Positions 18,539-29,489 are shown, counted from the first letter of the stretch. The stretch is 64,000 nucleotides of DNA from Gadus chalcogrammus (GCF_026213295.1 NC_079419.1:25390111-25454110); one strand, 5' to 3'. Translations and numbers: made by a program. The notes: generated from the letters alone by a model not told the origin.

Positions 18539-20590
18539 TTTAGCTGTAGGAGGGAGAATCAGTGTGTGCCGTCTTGATTTGAGCCTTGCAAATTCGTCAA
18601 TGACCTCATCCTCATTGATATCTCCAACCAACACTCTTTCTATTGACAGTACTGCCAATTCGTTGAGCCTCTCCTGGCCCATAGTTGACCTAAGCCACGT
18701 ATGAAGTCGGCGTAGAGCACTAAAGGACCGCTCACAGCTGCAACTGCTGACAGGGATAGTCAGTGCCACCTGCAAGATGGCCCTCAGTGACGGGTACATC
18801 ATAGAGTCCAGGAGCTTGAAGACACTGAGGATGTCCGGGATGGAATCTGGATCCTTCCTGCTCAGGAAGCTCTTTGCCACCAAGACCTCTTCTGGGACCA
18901 GCTGTATGTGGTAGTGTGTAGCCAGTTTCTTCAGTGAATGCAAACCGAGGAAGGATTTGGAGGCTGGGTGGCATGCCTGGATTCCATCCATTAGCTCTCC
19001 CGCAACAGTGGAAAAGCGGTGGCCCAGTTCATTGATCATCCGATCAATGCACGGGAAGAAAAGCCCCTGCTTCAGACACTCTGAGTCGTTAAGCAGGTCA
19101 GAGCCCGACCCAGTAGACGCCTCCACAACAAAATCATCCATTCTCCTCTGCTTTCTCCTTGGAGCAGGAGAGGGCTCGGGAAGGTTGTGGTCAGAGCAGA
19201 GCTGCTTTGTGACCTCATAGAGTTCCTCAGCCACCTGTTCAGTTCTTTGACTGACCAAGGTGTCGTGGATGGCACTCTTGAATTGGACTGCCCTTGCCAG
19301 GTCAATGGATGTCCCCTGCAGGAACCTGTGGAAACCCTCCGTGATACCCAAAAGCCTTTGGAAAACCACCAGTACATATACCGTTGTCCTTTTGGACAAT
19401 TTACAGAGCCCCACTGCTATCGGTGTATTCAGCATCTGCAGACTCGTAATTACTGCAGGGAAATTCCTCAAAGGGGCGCTCAATGTTCAGCTCTTTCTGC
19501 ACAGCCACCAACTGATCATGGCTTATGATCGAGGTGCTGAAACAGGAATACAGGCTTTCCAGCATGTCAAAAAAAAAGCTTGCTTCCGGAATAGCCTTGC
19601 AAGTATGACAGAGCACCAAGTTCAGCTCATGTGCATAGCAGTGCACGTAGATGGCCTCAGGATGTTTTTCACGGAAACGAGTTTGCACGCCTCGCACTGA
19701 CCCGCTCATCACCGCTGCGCCATCATATGACTGGGCCACAACTTTGAGACCGTCGATGCCATGTGATCCCAGGACCTCCTCAAGGGCATTTGTTATGCTT
19801 TCCGCGTCATACCCTCCCAGTCTTCTCAAACAAAGGAATCGCTCCCTTATGCATTCCTGAAAGACGTAACGGACACAAACAGCAAGCTGCTCAGTTTTTC
19901 CATCCTTGGCCTCATCAGCCATGATGGAGAACATTTTAGCTTCCCTCACCTCATCCCTTATCCTTGATGCGAGCAGTGACGAGTAACACTTAATAAAGTC
20001 ATTTTGGGAGGAAGGTGAAAGATACTGTAGGTGGCATTAGCAGGAGCACTATACTGTTGCAGGAAGGGATCAAATTTGGACAACAGCTGAACGCATTAAA
20101 GGAAGTTTCCTTGGTTGGAGCTGCCCTCACCCTCGCAGTGCCCCCTGAATGCAATGCCTTGCTTGGCCAAGAAGAGCATCACAGAAACAACACGATGGAG
20201 ATACATTCTTCTTTCTGTGATCTCCGCTGCACTAGCAGCAACTATTTGCTCGGTCACATCCCCATGGACCTTGGTTGCCTTGTAACCTATCCAGGCCATC
20301 ATGGAAGCCTTGTGCAGAGCCGTCTGCTCATGTTCCCTAAAAGCATCAAGAGCCCTCTTCCAATTACAATAGCCAGTGTTGGCCAGGCCATCTTTATTTG
20401 CCCTCTTCTCCGGTTTGCTGAACACCCGACAGCAAAAACAGAAGGCAGCATTTTTGGCTACAGAATATTCAAGCCATTTGAATGATTCGTACCAGATCTT
20501 TTGGAACGACCTCTTCTGGAGTCCAAAATAGGTAGATGCATGAAGTTGATGTCTTTCACCTGCTTCGGACCTGTGTCTGGACTTCCTAAT
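18539..20590 (-). pseudogene. ZMYM1-like hAT transposase, broken by frameshifts and a deletion
   Basis: Four minus-strand blocks give one hAT transposase. About 20590-20100 is a TTF-type zinc finger region (STYFGLQKRSFQKIWYES, NAAFCFCCRVF, REHEQTALHK). About 20095-19950 is DPFLQQYSAPANATY in one frame and YSSLLASRIRDEVREAK in another. 19949-19401 is the catalytic start (MADEAKDGKTEQLAVCVRYV, VVAQSYDGAAVMSG, YVHCYAHELNLVL). 19483-18539 ends in the hATC dimerisation domain (CSCERSFSALRRLHTWLRS). At least three frame changes occur, and the conserved SDTRWxxR block is missing between the last two segments. The protein cannot be made as one chain. The family includes vertebrate ZMYM1-like proteins. 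Confidence 0.8.
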
Positions 20591-20742
20591 GTGCCCTCTC
20601 CTGTCCTTCCCTCATCTCTCCTCTCTGGCTCATCCGTGATGCAACAAAAGTAAGCACCTCGCCTCCATTTATATACTATTAAACTTTCTTAAATATTTTT
20701 TATTCTATGTCTAATCTAATCACCTTCATTTTCTTGTTTTAG

Positions 20743-20807
20743 AAGCTGACACTCGGACAGTCTATGCTGTGAAAGTAGCACTTCTAAAGGTAGAGGAGCC
20801 ATGTCAG
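20743..20807 (+). other. Possible 65-bp exon, unknown gene
   Basis: A polypyrimidine tract and AG (ttttcttgttttag) precede an open 65-base segment ending cag|gtaacc. It translates without stop (ADTRTVYAVKVALLKVEEPC in one frame). A similar 65-base candidate lies at 21038-21102. No homology is recognised; chance splice motifs are possible. Confidence 0.25.
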
Positions 20808-21037
20808 GTAACCTTTTGACCCAGAAAATATGCACCACTAGCTGTGCAAAATACACATTTTGGTGAGGATGTCGGAGGTGACCATGTGAGAACAAAAAAA
20901 ATTACGACAGGTCCAACAAACAGGATTTTTGGACCAAGACAGTCAATGGTAAGTGCCTGTGCAATGAATGAGTATTTTAAATTAGACGACCAGTGCTCAG
21001 TGATCAGTGCATGTTGTTCTCTTGTCTTTCTAACCAG

Positions 21038-21102
21038 GTGCCTCGTCTTTGAACCATGACGGTCAATATGACACTGATGGCCGCTTGAGGACGACACTCC
21101 CC
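21038..21102 (+). other. Possible 65-bp exon, unknown gene
   Basis: The segment is bounded by tttctaaccag and gtaagtg. It is open in one frame (ASSLNHDGQYDTDGRLRTTL). It may belong with 20743-20807 and a segment ending at another gtaagt near 20949. This is weak evidence without transcripts. Confidence 0.25.
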
Positions 21103-21270
21103 GTAAGTGAAAACGTACAAAGGTGAAAATGTACATGTAATGTGCTCTAGATAGATGGACACTTTGCCGGATAATTCAATTTGGCCTTCCAATCATCGTG
21201 TTTCTGCCTAATTCATCCATGCAGTTAAGTGCAAGATGCACACACCCAGGTGCTTGCCTGGTAAAGAAAA

Positions 21271-21466
21271 CGAATCAGAGGGAAACAAAAGAAAGACCTG
21301 CACACATTCTAAAAACCTCCCACAAATCTTAATTTCACAACATTTCCATCAGGATCTCCTTTGCTCTGTGATTTTAAGGAAGATCCTAAGTGATTGAAAT
21401 GTTAGGATTTGTGGGAAATTTAAGAATGTGTGCAGGTCTTTCTTTTTCTTCTTTCTGATTCTTAAA
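21271..21466. repeat. Imperfect inverted repeat with ~80-bp arms
   Basis: gaaagacctgcacacattct at about 21290 recurs as its inverse complement at about 21424-21446. The match extends through cccacaaatcttaa and catttccatcaggatct, with a loop of about 30 bp. It looks like a hairpin-type MITE or fold-back sequence. Confidence 0.75.
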
Positions 21467-21479
21467 ACTCTGCCTCTTG

Positions 21480-22200
21480 ATCTCAAGCAGGCGTGTGTTG
21501 AATGATACAATGAATGTGATTGTGAATGTTACAATACGTTGTGTTGCTTTAGATCACTGAAGCTTAATTTAAATAAGGAAAAAATTATCTTCACAGACTG
21601 TTTCTGTTACTTGCTTATGCTGTATGCAAGTTGTGTAAGAAGCTTATCTCCATATAAATCTGAGCTGTACATGAATCTGTTAATGAAGTCTCATTTCGAC
21701 TCCTTCCTCCACTTCACTATTCATGTTCTGTTGCTTGCAGTTAACTACAGCCGCCCTTCCTGGGTAACGCCACCACCAATCCCTGGTCATCCATTGAAGC
21801 CATCTCTCTCACTCTGCATAGTCACACTGTTGCCGCTTCATTCTCATTGTCTCATAATCTCATTATTAAGGCTGCTGTGGATGCTTTAAAAAATAAACAT
21901 TTTTCTCTTAGGTAAAATCAAACCAGTGGGATGTTAGATTGAAAACCTCCAAAGCAATTTATAAAAAATTGAAAGAACAGTCCTATGTGTAGTTTATTTT
22001 TTGGGGATTTTCAAAATGAGGTTCCAAGCTAGAATGGATTGTCAACCCACTGTTTCTCAACCCTCTCCGATTATTACTATGAGTAGTAGTATTGCATGCA
22101 TACAGTACTCACATCAGTGCCACAGTAAGCCTATAGACGCTGCAACCATTTGCTTCTCAAAAGATTGTAGTGTTTTAGAATGAACGACCACTAGAGAGAC
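21480..22200. other. No gene or repeat recognised
   Basis: AT-rich intergenic DNA with one 116-codon frame (21539-21889) that has no recognisable domain. Confidence 0.35.
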
Positions 22201-22297
22201 AAGACAGGCGCCGCTACTATGCTAGCTACTAGGTAGTAACACCAGACCAGCATTAATCAATCAAAATTAAGCTATCGACTGGCTGCTTTTCACAAAC

Positions 22298-22406
22298 CTG
22301 AGCTGATCGAAGTGTTCTCATCAGGGGTTGCGGGAGATGATGCCACACTCTCCACCGCTTGTTCTTGCTCTGCCCTTTTCTTCCCAAAGAATTTTCTTAT
22401 ATCCAT
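22298..22406 (-). pseudogene. hAT transposase first exon
   Basis: ATG at 22406 opens MDIRKFFGKKRAEQEQAVES and runs to a cag|gtttgtg donor near 22297. MDIRKFF with a following basic stretch is the standard first exon of ZMYM/KIAA1586-type hAT elements. It lies upstream, on the same strand, of the broken transposase at 18539-20590 and may be its true first exon. The intron would be 1.7 kb with inserted DNA. Confidence 0.55.
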
Positions 22407-22479
22407 CTCTTATCAACGATAATTTATAACTGTACTTGACCTGAGAAGACCTCTGAGAAGTGGCGGGCGCCAGGGTGTT

Positions 22480-23170
22480 GCCATATAGCAACACAAGAAT
22501 TTGTTAAGCGACACCAAGTTGGCTAGATTTATGTATGTAGGCCTATTTATATTATTTTTTTATTTATAAGAATTGAAGAAATTGTGTAATGAAAGAATAA
22601 AACAATGATTGATGCATTTTTGTTTGAATAACATCTTGCTCCCGCGGCCAGTGCCAGCACCGGCATTGCAAGGGGAGGGATATTACGTAAATTCGCAGGA
22701 GGAGGGATAAGTGCGGCCGCTGTCACTCAGGTTTGTTTTGGTTTGACGCAGACAGCACAGTGGCAGGACAGACCGCAGAACTCAACGCGATCATCTTCAA
22801 TGTTGCTGCAACGATGCAGCATATATTCAGAAGAGCAGCCAGGACTTATGTGTATGAAAGCAGCTATTATTATATATATTATTATATATATATAAATACG
22901 TTTTTGTTTTGTTTTTTACGGCAGAGATCCGAATGCCCAGGTCTAACGACGCGCCTGACAGAGGCTGTTGATAAAACTAAGTAAAGTACAATTCACTGAG
23001 TTCACCAACTAATACTCTTCACTAAAAATGTTGCGTGAAATGATTTTCAAGCAGTCTTGCGGTATCAGCGAGATCTAGATCAGTGGGAGTAGCCAGCGAA
23101 GCTGCGCATGGTGGGAGTTGTCTTCAATCCACAAGCGCCAAAAAGTCACTTTCTGCCTTTTCTCGGTCAA
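22480..23170. other. AT-rich DNA with short repeats, no gene
   Basis: It contains gttgccatatagcaacac (short hairpin at 22478-22495) and a (TAT)n stretch at 22868-22893. No coding sequence is supported. Confidence 0.35.
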
Positions 23171-23287
23171 GACGGTGTAGGCATAGACATCTTATAGCAT
23201 AGACGGAGCATTGGCTGCTGGGACGCGAGAAATACGGCCGCCATCTTGGAGTGGTCAACCGGGAGCAGCAACAGCAGCAGAAACAGG

Positions 23288-23410
23288 ATGCCGGGCAGTT
23301 GTTCAGCGTGTTCCTGCTCAAATCGGCGGACCATCCACAATAGGAATCGGGGGATTACTTTTCACAAGCAAGATTTAACATTACCGTACTATTGGTATAA
23401 TTGGTATTGA
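23288..23410 (+). CDS. THAP-domain N-terminal exon, truncated
   Basis: ATG at 23288 gives MPGSCSACSCSNRRTIHNRN and then RGITFHK. This corresponds to the start of a THAP zinc finger (Met-Pro-x2-Cys-x2-Cys...GITFH). The second half of the C2CH module (Cys-x2-His and AVPTIF) is absent and the frame stops at 23408-23410. A possible GC-type donor (cacaa|gcaag) follows the His. Either a spliced exon or a fragment; function cannot be assigned. Confidence 0.5.
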   Translation: MPGSCSACSCSNRRTIHNRNRGITFHKQDLTLPYYWYNWY

Positions 23411-23634
23411 ATAATAAAACACGCCAAACCATGTGGCCTTTATCATAGCTACACTTATGACAAAAAACCGCATGAAAATCAGTGGTATTCAGTGAGGTAT
23501 GACTAATTAAATGCGCTGACAGTTCATTGCTCCAGCCAAACGGATTACACTGAGTGGAGCGGATGACCACTCCAAGATGGCGGCCCCGCGTCTCGTCAGC
23601 GCCAGTAGGCGGTAGCATTCGATGCTCCGTCTAG

Positions 23635-24840
23635 GGACTCTCTAAATCGACGCCACTTCGACCTGGGCGGGACTTTACGTCCTACGTCACTCGCTATGGG
23701 TGTGCATGTGTGCGCATAGCCATCACTCGCGATGGGTGTGCATGTGAGAAACGTTTTGGCTTTAGTGTCTATGGGTTGGTAATAACGGTTCTGATGATTT
23801 TTCTGATGGAAAAGTGGTCTTTTATTTCCATAATCTTTGTTCAGTTAGCAGTTAAACAAAATGCGATCTCTTTGTTTACAGTTACCAACGACCAACTGAT
23901 TATTGGGGGTTCGATTCCCTAGTGATGCAAGGTTTTTTCATTCATTTTGGACTGCACACACATCGCGAGTGACGGATACTCGCACAATGTACACACATCA
24001 CTGTCTTTACAAATTCTAGGCAACCGAAGTTTAAAGATTGTCAAGTGGTTAACTCTTGAATCGCATGTACTAAGACCTGATGGGTTAGTGGTCAGAGAAC
24101 AACTCATTAACGCGGGGATAAGGGGTTTGATTCCTTAATGAAGCTAGCTTTTTTCTTTCACATTGGACTGGATGTTTGTATGCCATTTTGCGTAACTTGC
24201 AGTTTATGATGCAGAAATGTTACTGGGGTTAAGGTTAGGGTAACGCTAAGGGTAAGACTTTTGCAACACAATATTTCTTACAATAACAAAGTCCAAAGTT
24301 TTGATGACTCCAGTAGGAAACTTAAGATACCTAGAGAAATGCGTGAGTGCTCACAAAACATCAACAAGTCAGCAGTGTGGTACAGGGTGGTCATTTCTGA
24401 TATACAGTACAAAAGCTGAAACTATTAGCCAGGAGTGGGAAAGATGCAGATGCAGACACAGACGTGGGAAGCAATAAGACGCACCAACACACAGTTGACT
24501 GTTGCAAAATGGTTCAGAGTTTAATATAAATAGTTAGGGTTAGCTGGTATGGCGTTATCTGGTATGGCTATAGTCTAATGTTAGCTTAGTTCGTGTTGTT
24601 TCGTCATGTTAATCGCTAGTAATAGTAAGTCATTTGTAGAAATATAGCCTATCATCACAGACTGTAGGAATGTCACCCACCCTCCATCGCGTACAACACT
24701 GACGCTCGTAATCTGTAGTGCAAGGGAGTTCGTGCACAGATCCCTGAGACAAACGGCTACGCGCACACATGCAAACCCATAGCGAGTGACGTCGGACGTA
24801 AAGTCCCGCCCAGGTCGAAGTGGCGTCGATTTAGAGAGTC
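23635..24840. mobile_element. Inner element with ~75-bp terminal inverted repeats
   Basis: gactctctaaatcgacgcca, then cttcgacctgggcgggactt and tacgtc, at 23635-23712 is repeated as inverse complement at 24762-24840 with few differences. The interior lacks a transposase. Two motifs resembling Pol III B boxes occur inside. Confidence 0.7.
24070..24140 (+). other. tRNA-like A/B box pair, possibly SINE-derived
   Basis: gggttagtggtcagagaac resembles a tRNA A box and ggggtttgattcc a B box, at about the right spacing. A second B-box-like gggttcgattcc is at about 23907. No acceptor stem pairs, so this is not a functional tRNA. Confidence 0.3.
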
Positions 24841-24929
24841 CTCCTCCGTCTATCATATAAGATGTCTATGGGTGTGTCGGCAAATGGCAAGCCGAATTGT
24901 CATTTATTAACTAAGTTTGACTATCCGGA

Positions 24930-25318
24930 ATTTACATTGCAGATATCTGCAATTCAGTTTCGCCTAGTCAAAACTAACATTTCGGATATCCGCAACTACA
25001 TTCCTCCTATCCACAATTGTAATTTCAGATATCCACAAAGACATTCCTCCTAGGCGAAATTACGTCATTTTCGCCATTCATGTCTATGGGGTTTCTCATT
25101 GAGGATATCTACAATTCAGTTGCGGATATCCACTTTGTGAATTACGGATATCTGCAACTGAATTGTAGATATCTGTAATTCCAGTTTGAGATATCTACAA
25201 TTTGATTCTGACTAGTCATAATTCCAGTTCAAGATATCTTTAATTCACCTCAATTCAAGATATCTACATGTCCCTTTTCAGATATCTTAAATTAAGTTTT
25301 GACTAGGCGAAATGACAA
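24930..25318. repeat. Subterminal array of GATATC and CTAG palindromes, left arm
   Basis: About a dozen gatatc motifs, mostly in the context agatatctgcaatt or ggatatccac, alternate with actagtca and cctaggcgaaa. Every motif is itself a short palindrome. Spacing is about 20-40 bp. Confidence 0.85.
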
Positions 25319-26007
25319 CCCGGTATCACGCAATTGCGTGCTCCTGCGCACGAACGTTAATCTATTGAAGCGTGTTCCCTAGCACGATAGTCCGACTTTT
25401 TGCGTGTTACACAAAACGAAATGTAAACCAATGCATTCTGAATGGGAGTGTTCTAAGACAATTAACGTGCTCCACAAAACGGTACGAGAGAGAGAGAAAG
25501 AGAGAGCGGGAGGGACAGAGAGAGAGAGAGCGAGAGAGAGGCTTCAGAAAGGGTGTGCGCAGATAGTACAGTGCACCCTAGTTATGTTTATGCCAAAACC
25601 TATATATATAATTAGGCTGTGGAAATTGCAATAAGTTAAGAACACAACTTCGTACGTTGAGCACACAGCCGTGTGACTCGTTTATTTTGTAAAAAAGAAA
25701 ACCGGAAAACAAAGCGTGCTGAAGGTAAACAAATCCAGCATGGTCTGTGACGTCATGAGACGCACGTAATCCTTAGGGACCGCGATCCCTGAACCACCAA
25801 GAACGTAAATGACATGCAGTAAACAACAACACAATTGAAAGAACAACACATAACGAAATACTGTAGGTGAATTATGTTACGGTCACTACAAGGCTATAAT
25901 TATATTATTTAGCGTGTAATGAGACAATCTATAGCCAAATTGTCGAAGATGCCGGAGAATCTTCGGGGATATCAGCATGGGAAATCGGCGAATCAGACCC
26001 ATGAAGG
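25319..26007. repeat. Left-arm copy of the cggtatcacgc repeat
   Basis: The segment starts cccggtatcacgcaattgcg and ends before the G-run. It has a mirrored copy in the right arm (31540-32217) and a third, direct copy at 37374-37860 that lacks the solo LTR. It includes a GA-rich tract at 25485-25545. Confidence 0.85.
25618..25890 (-). mobile_element. Solo LTR, left palindrome arm
   Basis: The 273-bp sequence has LTR boundaries tg...ca and 4-bp target duplications aggc (25614-25617 and 25891-25894). In its sense (minus) orientation an ataaa motif lies about 60 bp before the end. The third copy at 37742-37749 shows the empty site with one aggc. A homologous LTR sits at 44197-44462. No internal retroviral or Ty3-type genes are present, so it is the result of LTR-LTR recombination. 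Confidence 0.85.
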
Positions 26008-26107
26008 GGGGGGGGGGGGGGGGGGGGACACGTTAGTTGAAGGGGGGGGGGGGGGGGGACGACACGTTTGTTGAGGGGGGGGGAGACACGTTTGTAGGGG
26101 GGGGCAC
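26008..26107. repeat. Interrupted poly-G tracts
   Basis: Three G-runs alternate with acacgtttgttga-like spacers. The C-rich counterpart is at 31430-31527 with different run lengths. Confidence 0.9.
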
Positions 26108-26373
26108 GCTCGACAACGAGAGTTGGTTTTTATTGAACGAGACTTCAACACGGAACAGCTGCACGAAACGATGGTCACGTCACTCTCGGTGACGGTGTCG
26201 AAAATAATGAACACACGAACAATGTTAATAGAACAACACACAACCACATAACATCCCGAACCCATTAACCTCACTTAATCCTAACAACAAAACAAGTTAA
26301 CAAAAGCCCCATTTGTCAACTGAGAACCCCAATTCCCAGAATCCCCCGCGGCTCCGGAACACGGCGTAGCTTA

Positions 26374-26790
26374 TATTAATCTTTATTATCTGAATGGGAA
26401 ATGCAATATTTTAGGACAGATACACCATTAAACGCGTTTCTAATGACATTTCTAGCGAGAAATGTACATTTTCCTTACATAATCTTCAGTCAGTGAATGT
26501 GTATGATCTTTATTAATCTTTATTATCTGAATGGGAAATGCAATATTTTAGGACAGATACACCATTAAACGCGTTTCTAATGACTTTTCTAGCGAGAAAT
26601 GTACATTTTCCTTACATAATCTTCAGTCAGTGAATGTGTATGATCTTTATTAATCTTTATTATCTGAATGGGAAATGCAATATTTAGGACCGATTCACCG
26701 TTAAACGTGTTTCTAATAACATTTCTAGCGAGAAATATACTTTTTACTTGCATAATCTTCAGTCAGTGATTGTGTCTGATCTTTAGTTTT
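26374..26790. repeat. Three tandem 137-bp repeats, left arm
   Basis: Units begin ttaatctttattatctgaat at 26376, 26513 and 26650, and end ...ttcagtcagtgaatgtgt. Mirrored at about 30745-31165. Confidence 0.9.
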
Positions 26791-27039
26791 ATAGTAATTA
26801 GGATTTGATCGGCTCGCTCGCATGTTTCAACGACGTCAGGTTGCTTTCGCTAAACTAGCAGCTCACGTGCTTCCTGCGTTTGTGTTATTAAACTGTTACT
26901 TTATGTAACTTTTAATGATATCATCTTGTTAGAAACACGTATATCTGAGAGCCAACCCAGTCGGCAAAAGCATACGTTGACAGTGTACTTTTCGTGAACA
27001 CTGGATTACGTCGCATTTCAACATAAAATAGCGTGTTAT

Positions 27040-27134
27040 ACACACACACACACACGCACGCACACGCACAGACACACACACACAAGCGCACACAAGCACA
27101 CACACGCACGCACAGACACACAGACACAGACACA

Positions 27135-27192
<58 letters not shown>

Positions 27193-27201
27193 CGCACACG
27201 G
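27040..27201. repeat. (CA)n microsatellite, left arm
   Basis: Interrupted CA repeats; the mirror (GT)n tract at 30360-30496 is shorter. Confidence 0.95.
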
Positions 27202-27470
27202 TGCATTTCGCTGCTAAAACAACAAAAAAATATTCCCTCAAATATTATTACTTTCAAAACGTTGGCCAAAATGGCCAATAATATCATTTTTTATTTGGGA
27301 TGCTTCTAGGACATTTTGGGTGGATTTTGAACGGTATGTGGGGGGCACGTTTTTTTGCAGGACCTGGCAACCCTGCGCTATTGCCCGAGATCTGGATCCG
27401 TGGTGCCGTCTCCTTTTGACCTTTTGACCCCAGACTTCTGGGGGAATAGCTGAATCAATTCATTGGTCAA

Positions 27471-28030
27471 TCAGAAGCATGTAAATATCGTCCCGGTGGC
27501 GTAAGAGGACGAACAAGGTGTCCTTCAACATCTACGCTTCCAGGAGATTGCAACGGTGCCACACATGAGCATATTCAAACATGTTTAATGGTAGTAATTA
27601 GCTGTCGAAATTGGAGGCCTTAATCAATACTGAGCAGCTATTGATTTGCTTCCCGATAAAGATTTGTCACAAATGACATGTTATTTAGCATCTACACGTT
27701 GAGCTGAGTCCAATGACACCAAGAACGACACTCTAGCTAATGGTAACATGTATTTTACATGGTACACCTAGGTCTAGGACATGATCTCGGTGTAGCAAGA
27801 GGCCGAGCTTGATCTCATTGGACTCAGCTTAACATGTAGATGCTAATTAACATGTAATTTGTCAAAAATCTCCATCGGGAAGCAAATCTATAGCTGGTCA
27901 TTATTGATAAAGATCATGTGTGGCACTGTTGCAATCGTCTCGAAACGTAGATGTCAAAGGACACCTTGTTTGCTCTGTTGCACCACCGGGAAGATATTTT
28001 CATACTTCTAATGGATTGATTCATATTTTA
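27471..28030. repeat. Inner palindrome within the left arm
   Basis: gtcccggtggcgtaagagga...caacggtgccacacatgagc on the left is matched by the diverged inverse of atcatgtgtggcactgttgc...ttgcaccaccgggaagat on the right. The centre lies near 27755 (gctgagtccaatgacacc and its partner ctcattggactcagc). Identity is clearly lower than between the main arms, so this fold is older. Confidence 0.8.
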
Positions 28031-28721
28031 AGGTTCTCGGAGTGAGACTTTAAGTGGCTGCAGCAGAAGTGTTGAGACGAAAGATGATATCAAGAGATTT
28101 ATAGAATATTCCCATTCACATTATGATTCTTCGTCGTAACATCCGACCAAACATCCTTTACATTCACAGAGCGAAGATTATGAAAGTCCAGGCTCAGCAA
28201 GTGCTCCATCTCGTTGCACCTGCACCCAGCGGCTCGCTTGCAAGATTTTGGCCTGAAGTTCTTCCCAGACCTACACCCTAGCCATCCAACATGCATATCT
28301 GAGAATCAGGCCTCTCTTTAATAATGACAAAAAGTTATGAGAGAAACACACATTAACTTTTTGTTATCTCATAAGCGGCGTGGTGCCGGCTCCTTTTGAC
28401 CCCCGACTTCAAAAACGTGGCCACAGGCCAGCTGTGTCTACACACCTTTAGCCACAAATGTACACCTCCATCCCACAAAAAATGGGGACTAGAAACTAAC
28501 CTCTGTCTTATGTACATTTACTGTACTGTTGGAGGTCACGCCCCTTTGCCGACCTTTTCGAGATAGCTAGGGATGCTAAAATGTTTACACACATTTCCCG
28601 GGGTCCCGTGTACGACATATCCGAGATTTGGAGTTCTAGCCCATAGAGAAAAAAAGTTTTCCCAAATGGAGTGTCATTTGGACAAAGCCCCTCAGAAGTG
28701 TAGCCTGCAAGGCCTAATGGT

Positions 28722-28796
28722 TCAGAATGTGGTGGAAAAACAGTTTTTGAGATAGGAAGGTCCTACCGCCCTGAAATTTTAATACCTTATTCTAGG
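28722..28796. other. Centre of the giant palindrome
   Basis: About 75 non-mirrored bases lie between the arms. They contain a smaller inverted pair ggtcct (28769) and aggacc (28794). Confidence 0.8.
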
Positions 28797-29489
28797 ACCA
28801 TTAGGTCTTGCAGGCTACACTTCTGAGGGGCTTTGTCCAAATGACACTCCATTTGGGAAAACTTTTTTTCTCTCAGGCCTAGAACTCCAAATCTCGGATA
28901 TGTCGTACACGGGGCCCCGGGAAATGTGTGTAAACATTTTAGCATCCCTAGCTATCTCGAAAAGGTCGGCAAAGGGGCGTGACCTCCAACAGTACAGTAA
29001 GACAGAGGTTAGTTTCTAGTCCCCATTTTTTGTGGGATGGAGGTGTACATTTGTGGCTAAAGGTGTGTAGACACAGCTGGCCTGTGGCCACGTTTTTGAA
29101 GTCGGGGGTCAAAAGGTCAAAAGGAGCCGGCACCACGCCGCTTATGAGATAACAAAAAGTTAATGTGTGTTTCTCTCATAACTTTTTGTCATTATTAAAG
29201 AGAGGCCTGATTCTCAGATATGCATGTTGGATGGCTAGGGTGTTGGTCTGGGAAGAACTTCAGGCCAAAATCTTGCAAGCGAGCCGCTGGGTGCAGGTGC
29301 AACGAGATGGAGCACTTGCTGAGCCTGGACTTTCATAATCTTCGCTCTGTGAATGTAAAGGATGTTACGACGAAGAATCATAATGTGAATGGGAATATTC
29401 TATAAATCTCTTGATATAATCTTTCGTCTCAACACTTCTGCTGCAGCCACTTAAAGTCTCACTCCGAGAACCTTAAAATATGAATCAAT

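Larger units (their letters stand above)
23182..24870. mobile_element. THAP-containing DNA element with 27-bp inverted ends
   Basis: catagacatcttatagcata at 23182 and its inverse complement at 24870 match over 27 bases with two differences (both continue to gacggag). Inside are a THAP-type exon, a second inverted pair (ccgccatcttggagtggtca at about 23238 and its inverse at 23563-23582), and a 75-bp inverted pair. THAP domains are the DNA-binding part of P-element-type transposases, so a P-like element is possible. No transposase core was seen. Confidence 0.5.

Noticed and set aside
18957..19700. Plus-strand frames of 87-146 codons opposite the hAT transposase
   Set aside because: They are antisense shadows of a minus-strand gene with recognisable hAT motifs.
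24070..24140. tRNA gene
   Set aside because: Only A- and B-box-like motifs are present; no acceptor or anticodon stem can be formed.
28099..28296. A 65-codon frame conserved in both palindrome arms (MHVGWLGC start)
   Set aside because: Conservation follows from arm duplication. The 12-base difference between arms changes the frame content, and no domain is recognised.
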